Made by a program: the position numbers and the translations under genes. 60,451 nucleotides of DNA from Candidatus Rifleibacteriota bacterium (GTDB taxonomy: Bacteria; Muiribacteriota; Ozemobacteria; Ozemobacterales; Ozemobacteraceae): assembly GCA_017417215.1 (NCBI GenBank), contig JAFPZP010000096.1:1-60451 (forward strand). The letters are read 5' to 3'. Position 1 is the stretch's first letter. Each line of letters opens with the position of its first letter. Below are positions 34,601-43,835 of the stretch, one piece after another. The notes beneath the pieces were generated by a model that worked only from the letters and a program-made list of their open reading frames with translations, ran no database searches and was not told the origin of the DNA.

Positions 34601-35227
34601 GCTTACGATATCGGTTACGGCGGACTTGATCACGTTCTCGCTTCTGGCAAGAACATTAAAGTTCTCGTTCTCGATACTGAAGTTTACTCTAACACAGGTG
34701 GACAGATGTCTAAGGCTACTCCAATAGGTGCTGTTGCCAAGTTTGCTGATTCTGGTAAGACTATGGCTAAGAAAGACCTTGGTATGATAGCTATGACTTA
34801 TGAAAACATCTATGTTGGTAAGATTAGCTTGGGCGGCGATATGAACCACGCTCTCAAGACCATGAATGAAGCTGAAGCTTATGATGGTCCAGCTCTTATC
34901 ATTGCTTATGCACACTGCATTAACCATGGTATCAACATGACCAAGGGTCTTGACGAACAGAAACTTGCTGTTCAGACTGGTCACTGGCCATTATATAGAT
35001 TCAATCCTGAACTCAGAGCTCAGGGTAAGAACCCATTAACTGTTGACTACAAAGAACCAACAGATAATGAAACTATCAACTTCAGAACTTTCGCTGGCAA
35101 TGAAAACAGATTCAAACAGTTGCTCAGAAAGAATCCAGAAGGTGCTAAGGTTCTCTTCGATAAAGCTCAGCAGAATGTTAAACTTAAATATGCTCTCTAC
35201 AAACAGATTGCAGACATTAAGCTTTGA
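31631..35227 (+). CDS. nifJ: Pyruvate:ferredoxin (flavodoxin) oxidoreductase, single-chain
   Basis: A 1198-residue homodimeric-type PFOR that oxidises pyruvate with CoA to acetyl-CoA and CO2, passing electrons to ferredoxin in anaerobes. The N-terminal pyrimidine-binding domain contains PITPSSTMGEHAD. Two [4Fe-4S] ferredoxin motifs follow (CAQCGQCSAVCP, CTGCGLCVGICP), then the proximal-cluster cysteines (GACAGCGET) and the TPP site (GGDGWAYDIGYGGLDH). I choose the GTG at 31631, which has AGGAG eight bases upstream; another GTG three codons earlier overlaps that site. The gene uses more AAG, CTC and GGC-type codons than its neighbours, as expected for high expression. A strong terminator follows. 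Confidence 0.97.
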   Translation: MTTKTYAMMDGNEATARIAHKVNEVIAIYPITPSSTMGEHADAFSAAGMTNIWGTVPSVYEMQSEGGAVGAVHGSLATGALTTTFTASQGLLLMIPNMYKIAGELTPTVFHVTARSIACQGLSIFGDHGDVMACRQTGFAMLSSNSVQEAHDFALIAQAATLEARVPFMHFFDGFRTSHEVNKIETIDDETIRAMIDDDLVMAHRARGLNPEKPTIRGTAQNPDVYFQGRETVNPYYLKTPEIVQKAMDKLGGMTGRNYKIYEYVGAPDADRIIVIMGSGAETVHEVAEYLNAKGEKVGLVKVRLFRPFSAKDFIKAFPKTTKKVAVMDRTKEPGAAGEPLYIDVRNSIGEAMEDGLAPFEKWPKVVGGRYGLGSKDFTPDQVIAIYDNLKADKPKNHFTVGIIDDVCNTSLPMGEVIETGDPTTFSAMFYGMGSDGTVGANKDSIKVIGTNAKDYAQGYFVYDSKKSGSMTISHLRFGDKPLHCPYLISHADFVACHNFSFIEKYNMVKPLKKGGNFLLETEYSADEVWEHLPVETQEELIKKQAKLYVIDANKLAREIGLGGRINIIMQTCFFKISEDKIMPEEKFKELQKKAVKKTYGKKGDEVVKMNCDAIDKALENLHEVKIPAKATSTEHIKKSMHVEDAPAEIKELVSGVLEPILAGNGDAIKVSQMPDDGTYPTGTSQLEKRNVGLDIPVWNPEACAQCGQCSAVCPHAAIRMKIYEPKYAEKAPATFKSVAAKGIKDDMKFTLQVAAEDCTGCGLCVGICPLKAKGVITMAHKTQEMREAEAANWKHFTEVIPETDRKYINMNLIKGSQLVKPLIEFSGACAGCGETAYIKLLTQICGDRLMIANATGCSSIYGANLPTTPYCKNEKGHGPAWANSLFEDNAEFGLGMRLAADKMMQEAKELLKKVLDNPEGKAEVKALAEKLMNNPQKTAEDIEAQRGYVAELKKLIGGCDCKCETGKRLAKVADYLIKRSVWVIGGDGWAYDIGYGGLDHVLASGKNIKVLVLDTEVYSNTGGQMSKATPIGAVAKFADSGKTMAKKDLGMIAMTYENIYVGKISLGGDMNHALKTMNEAEAYDGPALIIAYAHCINHGINMTKGLDEQKLAVQTGHWPLYRFNPELRAQGKNPLTVDYKEPTDNETINFRTFAGNENRFKQLLRKNPEGAKVLFDKAQQNVKLKYALYKQIADIKL

Positions 35228-35241
35228 TATTTAACTAAGTA

Positions 35242-35279
35242 AAAAAAATACCCTCAGTGAAAACTGAGGGTATTTTTTT
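35242..35279 (+). terminator. Intrinsic terminator after nifJ
   Basis: A perfect 17-bp stem (35242-35258 with 35263-35279, core TACCCTCAGT / ACTGAGGGTA) has a GAAA tetraloop and ends in seven Ts. Confidence 0.95.
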
Positions 35280-35421
35280 GCTCTATTAGTAATCAATCCT
35301 CTATCTCTATGTATCTTTACGTTTCTCCTCTAGACTAATAAAAATCTTTCTAATATAATTAGGAGTGTACTGATTTTATTTTGATGTTGTTGAGAAGAGC
35401 TATTTGTTGAAGGTAAGGGAA

Positions 35422-38400
35422 ATGATTAGTAGTATTCTTGGTTCTTTTTTTCAGAAACTTTTTGCTAATTCTAAAAAACATGGTTTTACTCTAGCTGAAG
35501 CTCTGATTATTACTGTTATGACAGGGGCTTGTCTGTTGCCTATTTTAGGCACAATGCAGAATGCTCAAGTCAGAACCGAAAACTATGACCATTATTCAAA
35601 AATGCAAATGTATGCCCGTTCACGCCTTAATGCAGAAATTGCTAATGCTGCTTTCGACCATAAGTCTATAAATACAGAAAATGAATATCACTATATTGTT
35701 TATTTTGCTTCTAGTACATCTAATGAACCTGCTGAGGTAGATGATGCCAAATTAATTGAACTTCCTAAAACATATGTAACCTTAAATGAATTAGCTTCTT
35801 TAACAGTAGAAGCCGAACGTGAAAATTGGGCTACAGCAGCTATTAATCTATTAGGAATAAGCAGAGACAAAGGAACACCTTACCTCGATGTTGTTCATGC
35901 ATATAAGACTTCTGTAGAAAGCAAAAATAGCCCGAGTTTAGCCGAATTTGGAAATGATTCCAATATAATCGATTCCCCAAAGGCGCTTTTGGGCATTGTT
36001 GTAAAAACTTGTTTGCTTAAAAGTAACGGTCAAGATTATTGGGAAGATGATGGTTCCTTAAAAATAGAAACAGATGATGGAAATGGAAATAAAACTTACG
36101 CTAAAGATCCTGAAGTTCAGGTTTTACCGGTAACTTTATTCAGTTTTGTTAATCTTCCAACAGTCAGCGATGAAATGATTTGGCTTGCTGATGCTTTAAA
36201 TTGTGTAATTTACGGTATAGACCCACTATCTAGAGGGGTAACAACAATAACTCTTCTTCGTTCAAGTGATAAGTCTGATGCGCCTGAACATAACAAGAAC
36301 GACCCTTATCGTCCATGGCATATTGCGATTCACCCCTCTTTAAAAATAATGGCAGTAATGATGCAAGAAAAGGTTGTGCTGATTAATATTGACAAAAAAA
36401 GCCCATATTTTAGTGATATAAAAGATACAACAATAATCAAAACAGATTTGAATAATAAAAATATCTGTAATATAGACAAAGAGTTTAATCGCGCTTACGA
36501 AGATGGTGGATTATGTTTTAGACCGGATGGCAAAGTATTATTTTTAACGCAAACAGTAGACAAAGGTAGTAGTAAAATATATGCTTTTGAATTTAAATAT
36601 AATATTAACCCTGAGACCATGGTCTTAAATTGGGAAAATGGAACGAATAATACCCCCTATTTTACTAATTTTTCATTCACAAGTCCTGTATCTTGCAGTT
36701 TATTAGATGATAAAATTGTAGGTTTAAAACCTTCAAACGATGGTTATTTATATTTAGCCTACAAAGAAATAGATCCAAAAGAAAATAATTTCGGAAAAAT
36801 ATTCAGATACCCTATGTATCAATCAGATTGGTCAAAATGGGAAGGTGAAGAATTCGTATCTTGTGGTAGTAAAAAAATATCATCTATTGATGTCAGCCCT
36901 GATGGAAAAAGACTTGCTGTAATAACAGAACAAGAAGGTTTATTAATTGAATATGATACAAAAACAAAAGCTGAACTTTATGACCCTTTAACTATAAAAA
37001 ATGCTGATAATAAAATTCCAAATCCTTTTAAAAATGCGTATGTATCAGTAGCTGATAATCAAACAAATTTGTATGAATCAAAGAGCCTTAATGTTGCCGT
37101 TTCTAGTAGAACTGAAATAAATAAAGCACTTGTTGGTAATTTTGAGTCTAATACCTCAGATCCTTTCAGAAAAGCAAAGGTGGAAGGTGGTACAGAAGGT
37201 GGCTTTGTAGTTGTTAGTCCTGATAGCAAATATATTATTGCCAATGATAAAAAAAAGCCAAGACTTTATTTTTGGAATTCAGAAACGATTTCTTCTACAG
37301 ACTTATTAACTATAGCAAATAATGGAATTAATGAATTTATACTAGAGAATAATTCTTCTGGTCCTAAGTCAGAAAAAGGTTTTTCAGATCTTGCCACCAA
37401 TAAAAGAGATACACTGGCAGCCACTTTTGAGGATAACAAGATAAAACTCTTTGATTTAAATACTTTTAAGGAATTGGAAGACGAAAGTTTTTCTGTAACA
37501 AATTCCGTATCTGGTTTAGCGATGAATAGTCTGGGTAATATTTTGTTAAGTAGTCATGGGGATAATACAACCGGAAGTTATATGTTCAATAACACAGATC
37601 TTTCATCAAAATATGCTGATAATAATTTTCAAAAAAATACGAAAAAAAACGTTTTTGATGATAGTTTCCCCAATATGGCTTTTGCTTTGCAATATAATAT
37701 ATCTGGAGCAGCTAACAGTGTTGGAATTTATAATTTTTATAACGAAGATTATAATAAATGGGAAACTTCTTCAACAGATTCTTATGACCGCAGAAATTAT
37801 TTAATTAATTCTGATTGGCAAGGTCTAGATATAATAGGTATGCCCAACGGTGGGGCCATGGTGCTTTATGGCAAAACTGACGGTTCGTCAATGATTGAAT
37901 GGGTAGGTCGTAGAAATTGGGGAACTACTAATGTTGGCAAATATAAGCTTTTCGCCAGATGGACAAATATTTATAAACCTTCTGTTGCAGACTCATATTT
38001 GCCTAATAATAGTTCTTTATCGGTTTATACTCGAACTGAAGGTGACAATGGTCACATTAGCAGACTAGAATCTCCATTAGAACCAAATACAGTAGTTAAT
38101 TCTTTTGATTTCAAAGCTGCTGATGGATTAAATTTTAATGATACCTCAACTAGATTTATTACTCCAATTGTATTAAAGAAAGTAACTAGTGGAAAATTCA
38201 AAGTAGTTAATTATGCAACAAATGAAATTTCTTCAACAAAAGGCCAAGATCATCCAAATGTACCAATAACTTGGAAATACCCATTTAACATTAATCAGCC
38301 AAACACTTATTATCTTGGTTGGTGGAATGGTCATTTAACTGGAAATAACCAAGGTGTTGTTGGGTATGAAATCGAAGATGATTCAAATGGTAATTTTTTA

Positions 38401-41400
38401 TCTGATGTAGGGGGATGGTTTTCTCCAAATAATACAATATTGGATTTGATTTCTTTAGAAATAGATGATAATTCTACCCATAAAAGAAACTATAGTATCA
38501 AATTTAAAATATCTCCTGTTCAACCAAATGAGACTAATTTTCCACCATTAGGTTCTAAAAAACTTGCCATAAATCCAGAATGCTCAATTTTATCAATATT
38601 GGCAACAGATACCTCTGATGCTCCTGTAGTTAATCTTTATGATTTTAATAATCAAATATATGGTCCAGAGACACAGATAGAAGGCATGTTAGTTGATTAT
38701 AGAACTCGCTTAGATAGTGGAGAAGGACCTTCTTCTCAAAACCCTGATTCCAAAACACCATGGCCAGAAGAAACTTCAAGTAAATCAATTTTTACAAAAG
38801 TTGCGACTAAATGTCATTTCGGAGATAGTATAAATACTTTTGGTGGTGCAACTACTAAGAATGATTCTTGGACATCTTTTAATGAACATCCTGCAAATTA
38901 TTATTTCAGTAATGGTGATGGTCCTAGCAATAGCGGTGATATAAACACGTATAAATCTATTGCTAATAAAAGATTTTTGGGGTATTTCAGACCTGAATAT
39001 AAAACAGTAAATTTTCAATCGGCTGCAACTGAAGATGTAAGATATTTTTACAATGATAGTTATATTTATGGTAGAAATCCGAAAAATGTAAGTGGTCTTA
39101 CTTTTATTCCTAATTCTATAGTTCCTTCAATAAACTGTTATGCGTATGATTCTGGAAAATTACAAATAGATCAAGGCTCTGATGCAGGAGGAATGTTCTT
39201 AGGCAGTTTTATTAGTGATGAAACTGCAACAGTAATCTTATCTGATGTAACCAATCATATTTCAAAAAAAGGTTCTTCTGCTATAACAAATTATTATGAA
39301 CCGACTTTAGATGGCTGGAATTTTTTAAAGAGTGAACAAACTTATATTCTAAAAAACCATCCAATTTTTATGAGCTCTTATAAGATACAATCATCTACTG
39401 CTGGTTCAGAACTTGCTTTAGATCAAGGTAATATGCTTTTCTCTAGGGATAAAGCAAAACCAGTTTTGTATATCAAAGATACAAACCGTTTATGGGCATT
39501 ATATAATAATAAAGTTATCAGAGTAGATGTCGGAGCTGACCTATTATTTGATTTTGCCCTATCAACCGATGGTCAAAAGCTTATATATACTAATACAGCA
39601 TCTAGTAAAAATTATATTTCTGCTTTTAATGTTTCTTCTCCCAATGATACTTTATTTACTGGTTCTGCCGATGAATTATCTCTAAGTTCAGATACCAATA
39701 CATATTTAGGTAGAATAGCAAGTATTTCGTTAGATTTGAATTCGAAATATTTGGCGACCAAACCTTTTGTGTCATATAAATCAACAAAAGTTGGTGGAAA
39801 GTATAGACTTCTAAATGATTTAAGTACTTTTACTGTTGCTGCCAATGGTGCTGTTGCTGCTGGTGGTGGAATATATCTCTTAAGGGCTGACCAGGACAAG
39901 ATTGCATTGTTTAAGCCATTAGATAATAGTTTTTCTGTTTATGGAAAATCTATAAAAAAGATGTATTCATCTGTAGTTACCGCTTATGATGATACTCTTT
40001 ATATTTTTGGTAGTGCAGGAAATGGATCAGACGATTCTGTTGGTGGAAGAGTTCAAAGTTACAATGTTAATACAAAGAAAGCATTAACTTCATTGAATGA
40101 AGCTGAAGCTGACACTGGTACATATTCGAATGCATATCAGGTTAATATGGGAATTAAAGGAGACTGTTCTAATTTTAATGGTTCTATTAGTGATTATATT
40201 AGTGGAAATTGTGTTAATGATGCACAGAATATCTTTGTTTATGACCCGGCAAAATATGTTAAAACCAATAATGAAGGTCCATATATAGATATTAAATTTA
40301 ATTCTCCGCTTACTGTTAATAAGATATTAATATCTAACTATAACCCTTCTTCAAATGGTAACGATAAGAATATTAGGAGATATAAGCTAGAAGGGAAAAA
40401 TACCGATCCTTATAGTTCCATTTTAACAATAAATGATATGGTTAATCATGAGATTAACATAGAAACATCTAGATATACTCAGAATATTGGTGAACAGTGT
40501 TTTAAAACATATAGGTTATATCTAACTCATGTAAAGGGGCAATACAAATCAATTTTAGGTGCTATTGCTGGCGCTATAACTGGAGAAGATGCTTGGCATG
40601 AATGTAGTAAATATTATAATGGTACCCCTAGTGATTATAAGTATGATGGTATTGTTAATACTGTTATGTTTTTTAGAGAAGGTGTTAAACGTCTTACACC
40701 TGAAGTTGGGGATTCGAACATGTCAACATATTTTTCAAGTTTTAATACAAAAACAGATGATTTTAATTGGAAAACAACAAATATAAAAAATAGTGACAGT
40801 CGAGACCAATGTGATTTAAAAGATGTTTATATACCAGGTAAGTCTGAAAGTAATAAAATAGAATATAATGTTTTTACGGAAAAATCACAAGGTTGGGATA
40901 CTGTCAAACCAAATCCTTGTATAGTTGTAACTTTAACTAATCGAGAAGCTGTTTGTGCTGTTAGGTATGCAAATTCAAATAAATCAAATTCTAATGAAGA
41001 TAGAAAAACCTTAAAAATGTTCAAATTATTTGGTACAAATGTTGATGGTTCATATTATCCAAGCAATTTTGATGGTGATGATAGTGATCCTGATTCTAAT
41101 ATTTGGAAACCAATAATATTTACTAATAATTCTGATTTTTTCATCGGTCCTGATGTTAATGATACCTTTATTACTGCTGAAGTTAAAGCTCCTCAAAAAT
41201 ATAAGTATTATTTGTTCAAAGTTTACGATAAATACGGTTCATCTGGTGATATGCGAATGATTGGTTTTGAAATGTTTTCAAGCCGTGAAAAAGATGAATT
41301 ACCTACTCAAGATTACCTAACTCCAATGAAAAATGATGATTTAGGTCAAATAAAAGTTAGTAGTGGAGCTGTTTGTGCAACACCTTATGGATTAGTTTAT

Positions 41401-41982
41401 ACAGGTGGATTTAATAAATTAAATATTGCTACGCAAACTTCTTTGCTATATTGGCCTCATGCAATAAATAAATATGATGGATATTATAATCAATTTGGTA
41501 TTTCACGTTCATTGCCAGAGATGAAGTGTCCTAGAGCAAACCATGCGTTAGTATGGCATAAAGGCAAAATATATGCTCTAGGAGGACGTTCTGGTTTGAA
41601 CGATGATGATGTCTATAATAATGCAAGTTTTACTGAAGTTTTAGATTATAACAACAAAATGGAATGGGAACTCTATTCTAAAAATTATATATATGTTGAT
41701 GGGGCTGATGATTCTTATATTGCTAAACGATACAATCACGGTGCTTGCAGTTTTGGTGATGAAATATTTATGTTTGGTGGTTTAGAGGAGTCAGACTATA
41801 TACGCAGTTCTGCAATAGCTTTTAATCCTGAAACAGGTGTTGTAAGAAGGTTGTCTGGTTTGGGTGATGTCTTGGCTTCTAATGAAAAATTAGATCCCTG
41901 TGTTGCTGTGCCATTTGGTTCAAAAATATATATATTCGGTATGGGTAACGGCAATTTGAAAATACTTGAATACACCCCATAA
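35422..41982 (+). CDS. Giant prepilin-like protein with propeller, discoidin-like and kelch-like regions
   Basis: A 2186-residue protein. Residues 20-44 form a type IV prepilin N-terminus: the cleavage site G21|F22, Glu at mature position 5 (FTLAE), then a hydrophobic helix. The body is beta-rich. WD40/YVTN-like blades occur early (SPDGKRLAVI, SPDSKYIIAND, LAATFEDNKIKLFDL). Two stretches near 1610-1870 resemble discoidin (F5/8 C) modules. Kelch-like repeats close the protein (HALVWHKGKIYALGG, HGACSFGDEIFMFGG, VPFGSKIYIFG). Ordinary pilins have 100-200 residues. The ATG at 35422 follows AAGG; a TTG six codons earlier is possible. It may be a surface or pseudopilus-tip protein processed by PilD, but no pilus gene is nearby. 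Confidence 0.82.
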   Translation: MISSILGSFFQKLFANSKKHGFTLAEALIITVMTGACLLPILGTMQNAQVRTENYDHYSKMQMYARSRLNAEIANAAFDHKSINTENEYHYIVYFASSTSNEPAEVDDAKLIELPKTYVTLNELASLTVEAERENWATAAINLLGISRDKGTPYLDVVHAYKTSVESKNSPSLAEFGNDSNIIDSPKALLGIVVKTCLLKSNGQDYWEDDGSLKIETDDGNGNKTYAKDPEVQVLPVTLFSFVNLPTVSDEMIWLADALNCVIYGIDPLSRGVTTITLLRSSDKSDAPEHNKNDPYRPWHIAIHPSLKIMAVMMQEKVVLINIDKKSPYFSDIKDTTIIKTDLNNKNICNIDKEFNRAYEDGGLCFRPDGKVLFLTQTVDKGSSKIYAFEFKYNINPETMVLNWENGTNNTPYFTNFSFTSPVSCSLLDDKIVGLKPSNDGYLYLAYKEIDPKENNFGKIFRYPMYQSDWSKWEGEEFVSCGSKKISSIDVSPDGKRLAVITEQEGLLIEYDTKTKAELYDPLTIKNADNKIPNPFKNAYVSVADNQTNLYESKSLNVAVSSRTEINKALVGNFESNTSDPFRKAKVEGGTEGGFVVVSPDSKYIIANDKKKPRLYFWNSETISSTDLLTIANNGINEFILENNSSGPKSEKGFSDLATNKRDTLAATFEDNKIKLFDLNTFKELEDESFSVTNSVSGLAMNSLGNILLSSHGDNTTGSYMFNNTDLSSKYADNNFQKNTKKNVFDDSFPNMAFALQYNISGAANSVGIYNFYNEDYNKWETSSTDSYDRRNYLINSDWQGLDIIGMPNGGAMVLYGKTDGSSMIEWVGRRNWGTTNVGKYKLFARWTNIYKPSVADSYLPNNSSLSVYTRTEGDNGHISRLESPLEPNTVVNSFDFKAADGLNFNDTSTRFITPIVLKKVTSGKFKVVNYATNEISSTKGQDHPNVPITWKYPFNINQPNTYYLGWWNGHLTGNNQGVVGYEIEDDSNGNFLSDVGGWFSPNNTILDLISLEIDDNSTHKRNYSIKFKISPVQPNETNFPPLGSKKLAINPECSILSILATDTSDAPVVNLYDFNNQIYGPETQIEGMLVDYRTRLDSGEGPSSQNPDSKTPWPEETSSKSIFTKVATKCHFGDSINTFGGATTKNDSWTSFNEHPANYYFSNGDGPSNSGDINTYKSIANKRFLGYFRPEYKTVNFQSAATEDVRYFYNDSYIYGRNPKNVSGLTFIPNSIVPSINCYAYDSGKLQIDQGSDAGGMFLGSFISDETATVILSDVTNHISKKGSSAITNYYEPTLDGWNFLKSEQTYILKNHPIFMSSYKIQSSTAGSELALDQGNMLFSRDKAKPVLYIKDTNRLWALYNNKVIRVDVGADLLFDFALSTDGQKLIYTNTASSKNYISAFNVSSPNDTLFTGSADELSLSSDTNTYLGRIASISLDLNSKYLATKPFVSYKSTKVGGKYRLLNDLSTFTVAANGAVAAGGGIYLLRADQDKIALFKPLDNSFSVYGKSIKKMYSSVVTAYDDTLYIFGSAGNGSDDSVGGRVQSYNVNTKKALTSLNEAEADTGTYSNAYQVNMGIKGDCSNFNGSISDYISGNCVNDAQNIFVYDPAKYVKTNNEGPYIDIKFNSPLTVNKILISNYNPSSNGNDKNIRRYKLEGKNTDPYSSILTINDMVNHEINIETSRYTQNIGEQCFKTYRLYLTHVKGQYKSILGAIAGAITGEDAWHECSKYYNGTPSDYKYDGIVNTVMFFREGVKRLTPEVGDSNMSTYFSSFNTKTDDFNWKTTNIKNSDSRDQCDLKDVYIPGKSESNKIEYNVFTEKSQGWDTVKPNPCIVVTLTNREAVCAVRYANSNKSNSNEDRKTLKMFKLFGTNVDGSYYPSNFDGDDSDPDSNIWKPIIFTNNSDFFIGPDVNDTFITAEVKAPQKYKYYLFKVYDKYGSSGDMRMIGFEMFSSREKDELPTQDYLTPMKNDDLGQIKVSSGAVCATPYGLVYTGGFNKLNIATQTSLLYWPHAINKYDGYYNQFGISRSLPEMKCPRANHALVWHKGKIYALGGRSGLNDDDVYNNASFTEVLDYNNKMEWELYSKNYIYVDGADDSYIAKRYNHGACSFGDEIFMFGGLEESDYIRSSAIAFNPETGVVRRLSGLGDVLASNEKLDPCVAVPFGSKIYIFGMGNGNLKILEYTP

Positions 41983-41990
41983 CTTATAAA

Positions 41991-42032
41991 TTAGGAATTA
42001 AGAGTTAGGAGTTAGGAATTAGTAATTAGGGA
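41991..42032 (+). repeat. Six in-phase heptamers after the giant gene
   Basis: TTAGGAA, TTAAGAG, TTAGGAG, TTAGGAA, TTAGTAA and TTAGGGA follow one another with no gap. They lie between the giant gene and the promoter at 42070. Confidence 0.9.
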
Positions 42033-42069
42033 ATGTTTCAAAAATAAAGTTTTTACATAAAGTAAAATA

Positions 42070-42078
42070 TGCTATACT
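42070..42078 (+). promoter_or_regulatory. Extended -10 promoter of the isomerase-like gene
   Basis: TGCTATACT has the -10 hexamer at 42073-42078. A weak TTTACA lies 15 bases upstream. The gene's GGGAG ribosome site and ATG follow within 35 bases. Confidence 0.55.
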
Positions 42079-42112
42079 TTTGTACACAGAAATCAGTTAC
42101 GGGAGAACAGCT

Positions 42113-43330
42113 ATGACTACCGGTATATTGTTTTTGCATTCGTTATCGCAAGATAAAGACAGACTTGTTCAACTAAAAAAGAATTTTATTACTGCCTGTC
42201 TCGCTTCTTTTGGATGTCGTGAAATAACCGAAAAACAATTTGATTCATGCGATTTTATTGTTGTAATGATTCTTACCGGTGGAACAGAAAACATCTTTTT
42301 GCAACTCTGGTCCTCTATTAAAGCTTCTGGTAAACCTTTTGTAATAGCTTCCAGCGAAACCGACAACTCTCTTCCGGCTGCCGTAGAAATTCTTAGCTGG
42401 TTACGTCAGAATGAACCAGAATGTAGAACCTCTATTGTTCATGGAAGTTTTGAAGCCCAGGCTCAGAAAATACAAAAGCTTGTTTCCGTAGATATGGGAA
42501 TGACCTTGGAAGGTCAGGTAATAGGCGTAGTTGGTGGTCCTTCAAAGTGGCTAATTGCTTCAGCACCAGATTTTGCTAAAATTGAAGAAAGTACTGGGGC
42601 TAAAGTTCTGACTATTTCTATGGAAGAATTTTATCGTTACGTTGATCAGGTTGAAGATGATGAGAAAAAGGAATTTGCTGCTCGTTTTGCTGAACGAAAA
42701 GCGAATATTTCTGAAGAAGAACTCTATCATTCCGCAACAATTTATGCCGGTTTAAAAAGATTAATAGCTGCTAAAGAGCTTACAGCAGTAACTATTAAAT
42801 GTTTCGATTTACTGACTTCTCGCAAAACTACAGGCTGTATGGCCTTGGCACTGCTGAATGACGAAGGTATTCCTGCAGGCTGTGAAGGCGATGTTCCTGC
42901 TCTTATATCAATGATGATTGCAAAAGATGCATTAAGAAAACCTTCTTTCATGGCTAATGTTTCTAGTATTAGAGGTTCTGTAGTTACTTTCGCACATTGT
43001 ACCTGCCCCACTAGCATTCTTAATTACTATCATCTTGAAACTCATTTTGAATCTGGTTTAGGTGTATCTGTTGCTGGCGAATTTCAGGAACGTTTCTTTA
43101 CGATGCTTCGCGTAGACCCGATAGATAAGCGATATGTCATGATGAAGGGTGAATCTATGGAACATAAATATTCACCAAATCTTTGCCGCACTCAGCTAAA
43201 ACTTGATATGCCCGGTGTTGACAGCTATTTCTTCAATAAGCCCTTAGGCAATCATCATATCCTTATTCCTGGCGACAATTTAAACAAACTTCAGGAATGG
43301 TTCTATTCTGAAGGTTATACTCGCGTATAA
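42113..43330 (+). CDS. L-fucose/L-arabinose isomerase-fold protein, function unknown
   Basis: A 405-residue protein similar in outline to FucI/AraA-family sugar isomerases and their uncharacterised relatives. The N-terminal Rossmann-like half includes CDFIVVMILTGGTE and GVVGGPSKWLIAS. The C-terminal half has GCEGDVPALISMM, a segment typical of this superfamily where a Glu/Asp pair lies near the metal, followed by FAHCTCPTS and the terminal GNHHILIPGD. The substrate cannot be named, and no sugar genes are nearby. The ATG at 42113 has GGGAG seven bases upstream; an earlier TTG at 42080 overlaps the promoter. Confidence 0.75.
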   Translation: MTTGILFLHSLSQDKDRLVQLKKNFITACLASFGCREITEKQFDSCDFIVVMILTGGTENIFLQLWSSIKASGKPFVIASSETDNSLPAAVEILSWLRQNEPECRTSIVHGSFEAQAQKIQKLVSVDMGMTLEGQVIGVVGGPSKWLIASAPDFAKIEESTGAKVLTISMEEFYRYVDQVEDDEKKEFAARFAERKANISEEELYHSATIYAGLKRLIAAKELTAVTIKCFDLLTSRKTTGCMALALLNDEGIPAGCEGDVPALISMMIAKDALRKPSFMANVSSIRGSVVTFAHCTCPTSILNYYHLETHFESGLGVSVAGEFQERFFTMLRVDPIDKRYVMMKGESMEHKYSPNLCRTQLKLDMPGVDSYFFNKPLGNHHILIPGDNLNKLQEWFYSEGYTRV

Positions 43331-43420
43331 AACGCAGAGTTTTGTTTTTTCAATCCCTTTATTTTCTTATCTCTTCACTCTGGGTGATAAAAAGCATCTA
43401 AAATAATAGGCAATCATTAT

Positions 43421-43804
43421 ATGGATAATAGTGAAAACAAAGAAAAAAATGGTAATGATAATGAAAAAACTGATTTCCAGAAGGAATATGATGCTTATAT
43501 ACAAAACCATGATCCAATTCCTTATAAAGATTCAGAAAGAGTTATAAGATATGATTACGAAGAATATGCAATAAAGAAAAAAGATAAAAATATTGAAAAA
43601 ATTCAAGAATCGAATGAGGATAGACATGGTTTTGATTTAAAGATGCCTGTCTTTGAGCGAATTGTATGTAAAGATCCAGAAACAAAAGAGCAAAGTCAAC
43701 TAATTAATTTCTTGGTATTTATATTTTTCATTATTATTCTTTGTCTTCCTGCTTTATCTTCTATTGGAAGAATTATTTATAAGCTTAGGATGTTTTTTAG
43801 ATAA
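43421..43804 (+). CDS. Small membrane protein, unknown
   Basis: A 127-residue protein. It has a very charged cytoplasmic-type N-terminal part (about 1-90, rich in Lys, Glu, Asn and Asp) and one strong membrane helix near 95-115 (LINFLVFIFFIIILCLPAL), ending in a short basic tail. I recognise no family. It lies 90 bases after the isomerase-like gene and 31 bases before the proposed start of the esterase, so it may share a transcript with the esterase-trmO pair. The frame has no internal disruption. Confidence 0.6.
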   Translation: MDNSENKEKNGNDNEKTDFQKEYDAYIQNHDPIPYKDSERVIRYDYEEYAIKKKDKNIEKIQESNEDRHGFDLKMPVFERIVCKDPETKEQSQLINFLVFIFFIIILCLPALSSIGRIIYKLRMFFR

Positions 43805-43835
43805 TAAAAAAAAGAATGTAGGGGTAATTACGCTT

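Noticed and set aside
32066-34984. Several long minus-strand frames opposite nifJ
   Set aside because: They are antisense shadows of a highly expressed gene with skewed codon use; none has a ribosome site or a recognisable protein.
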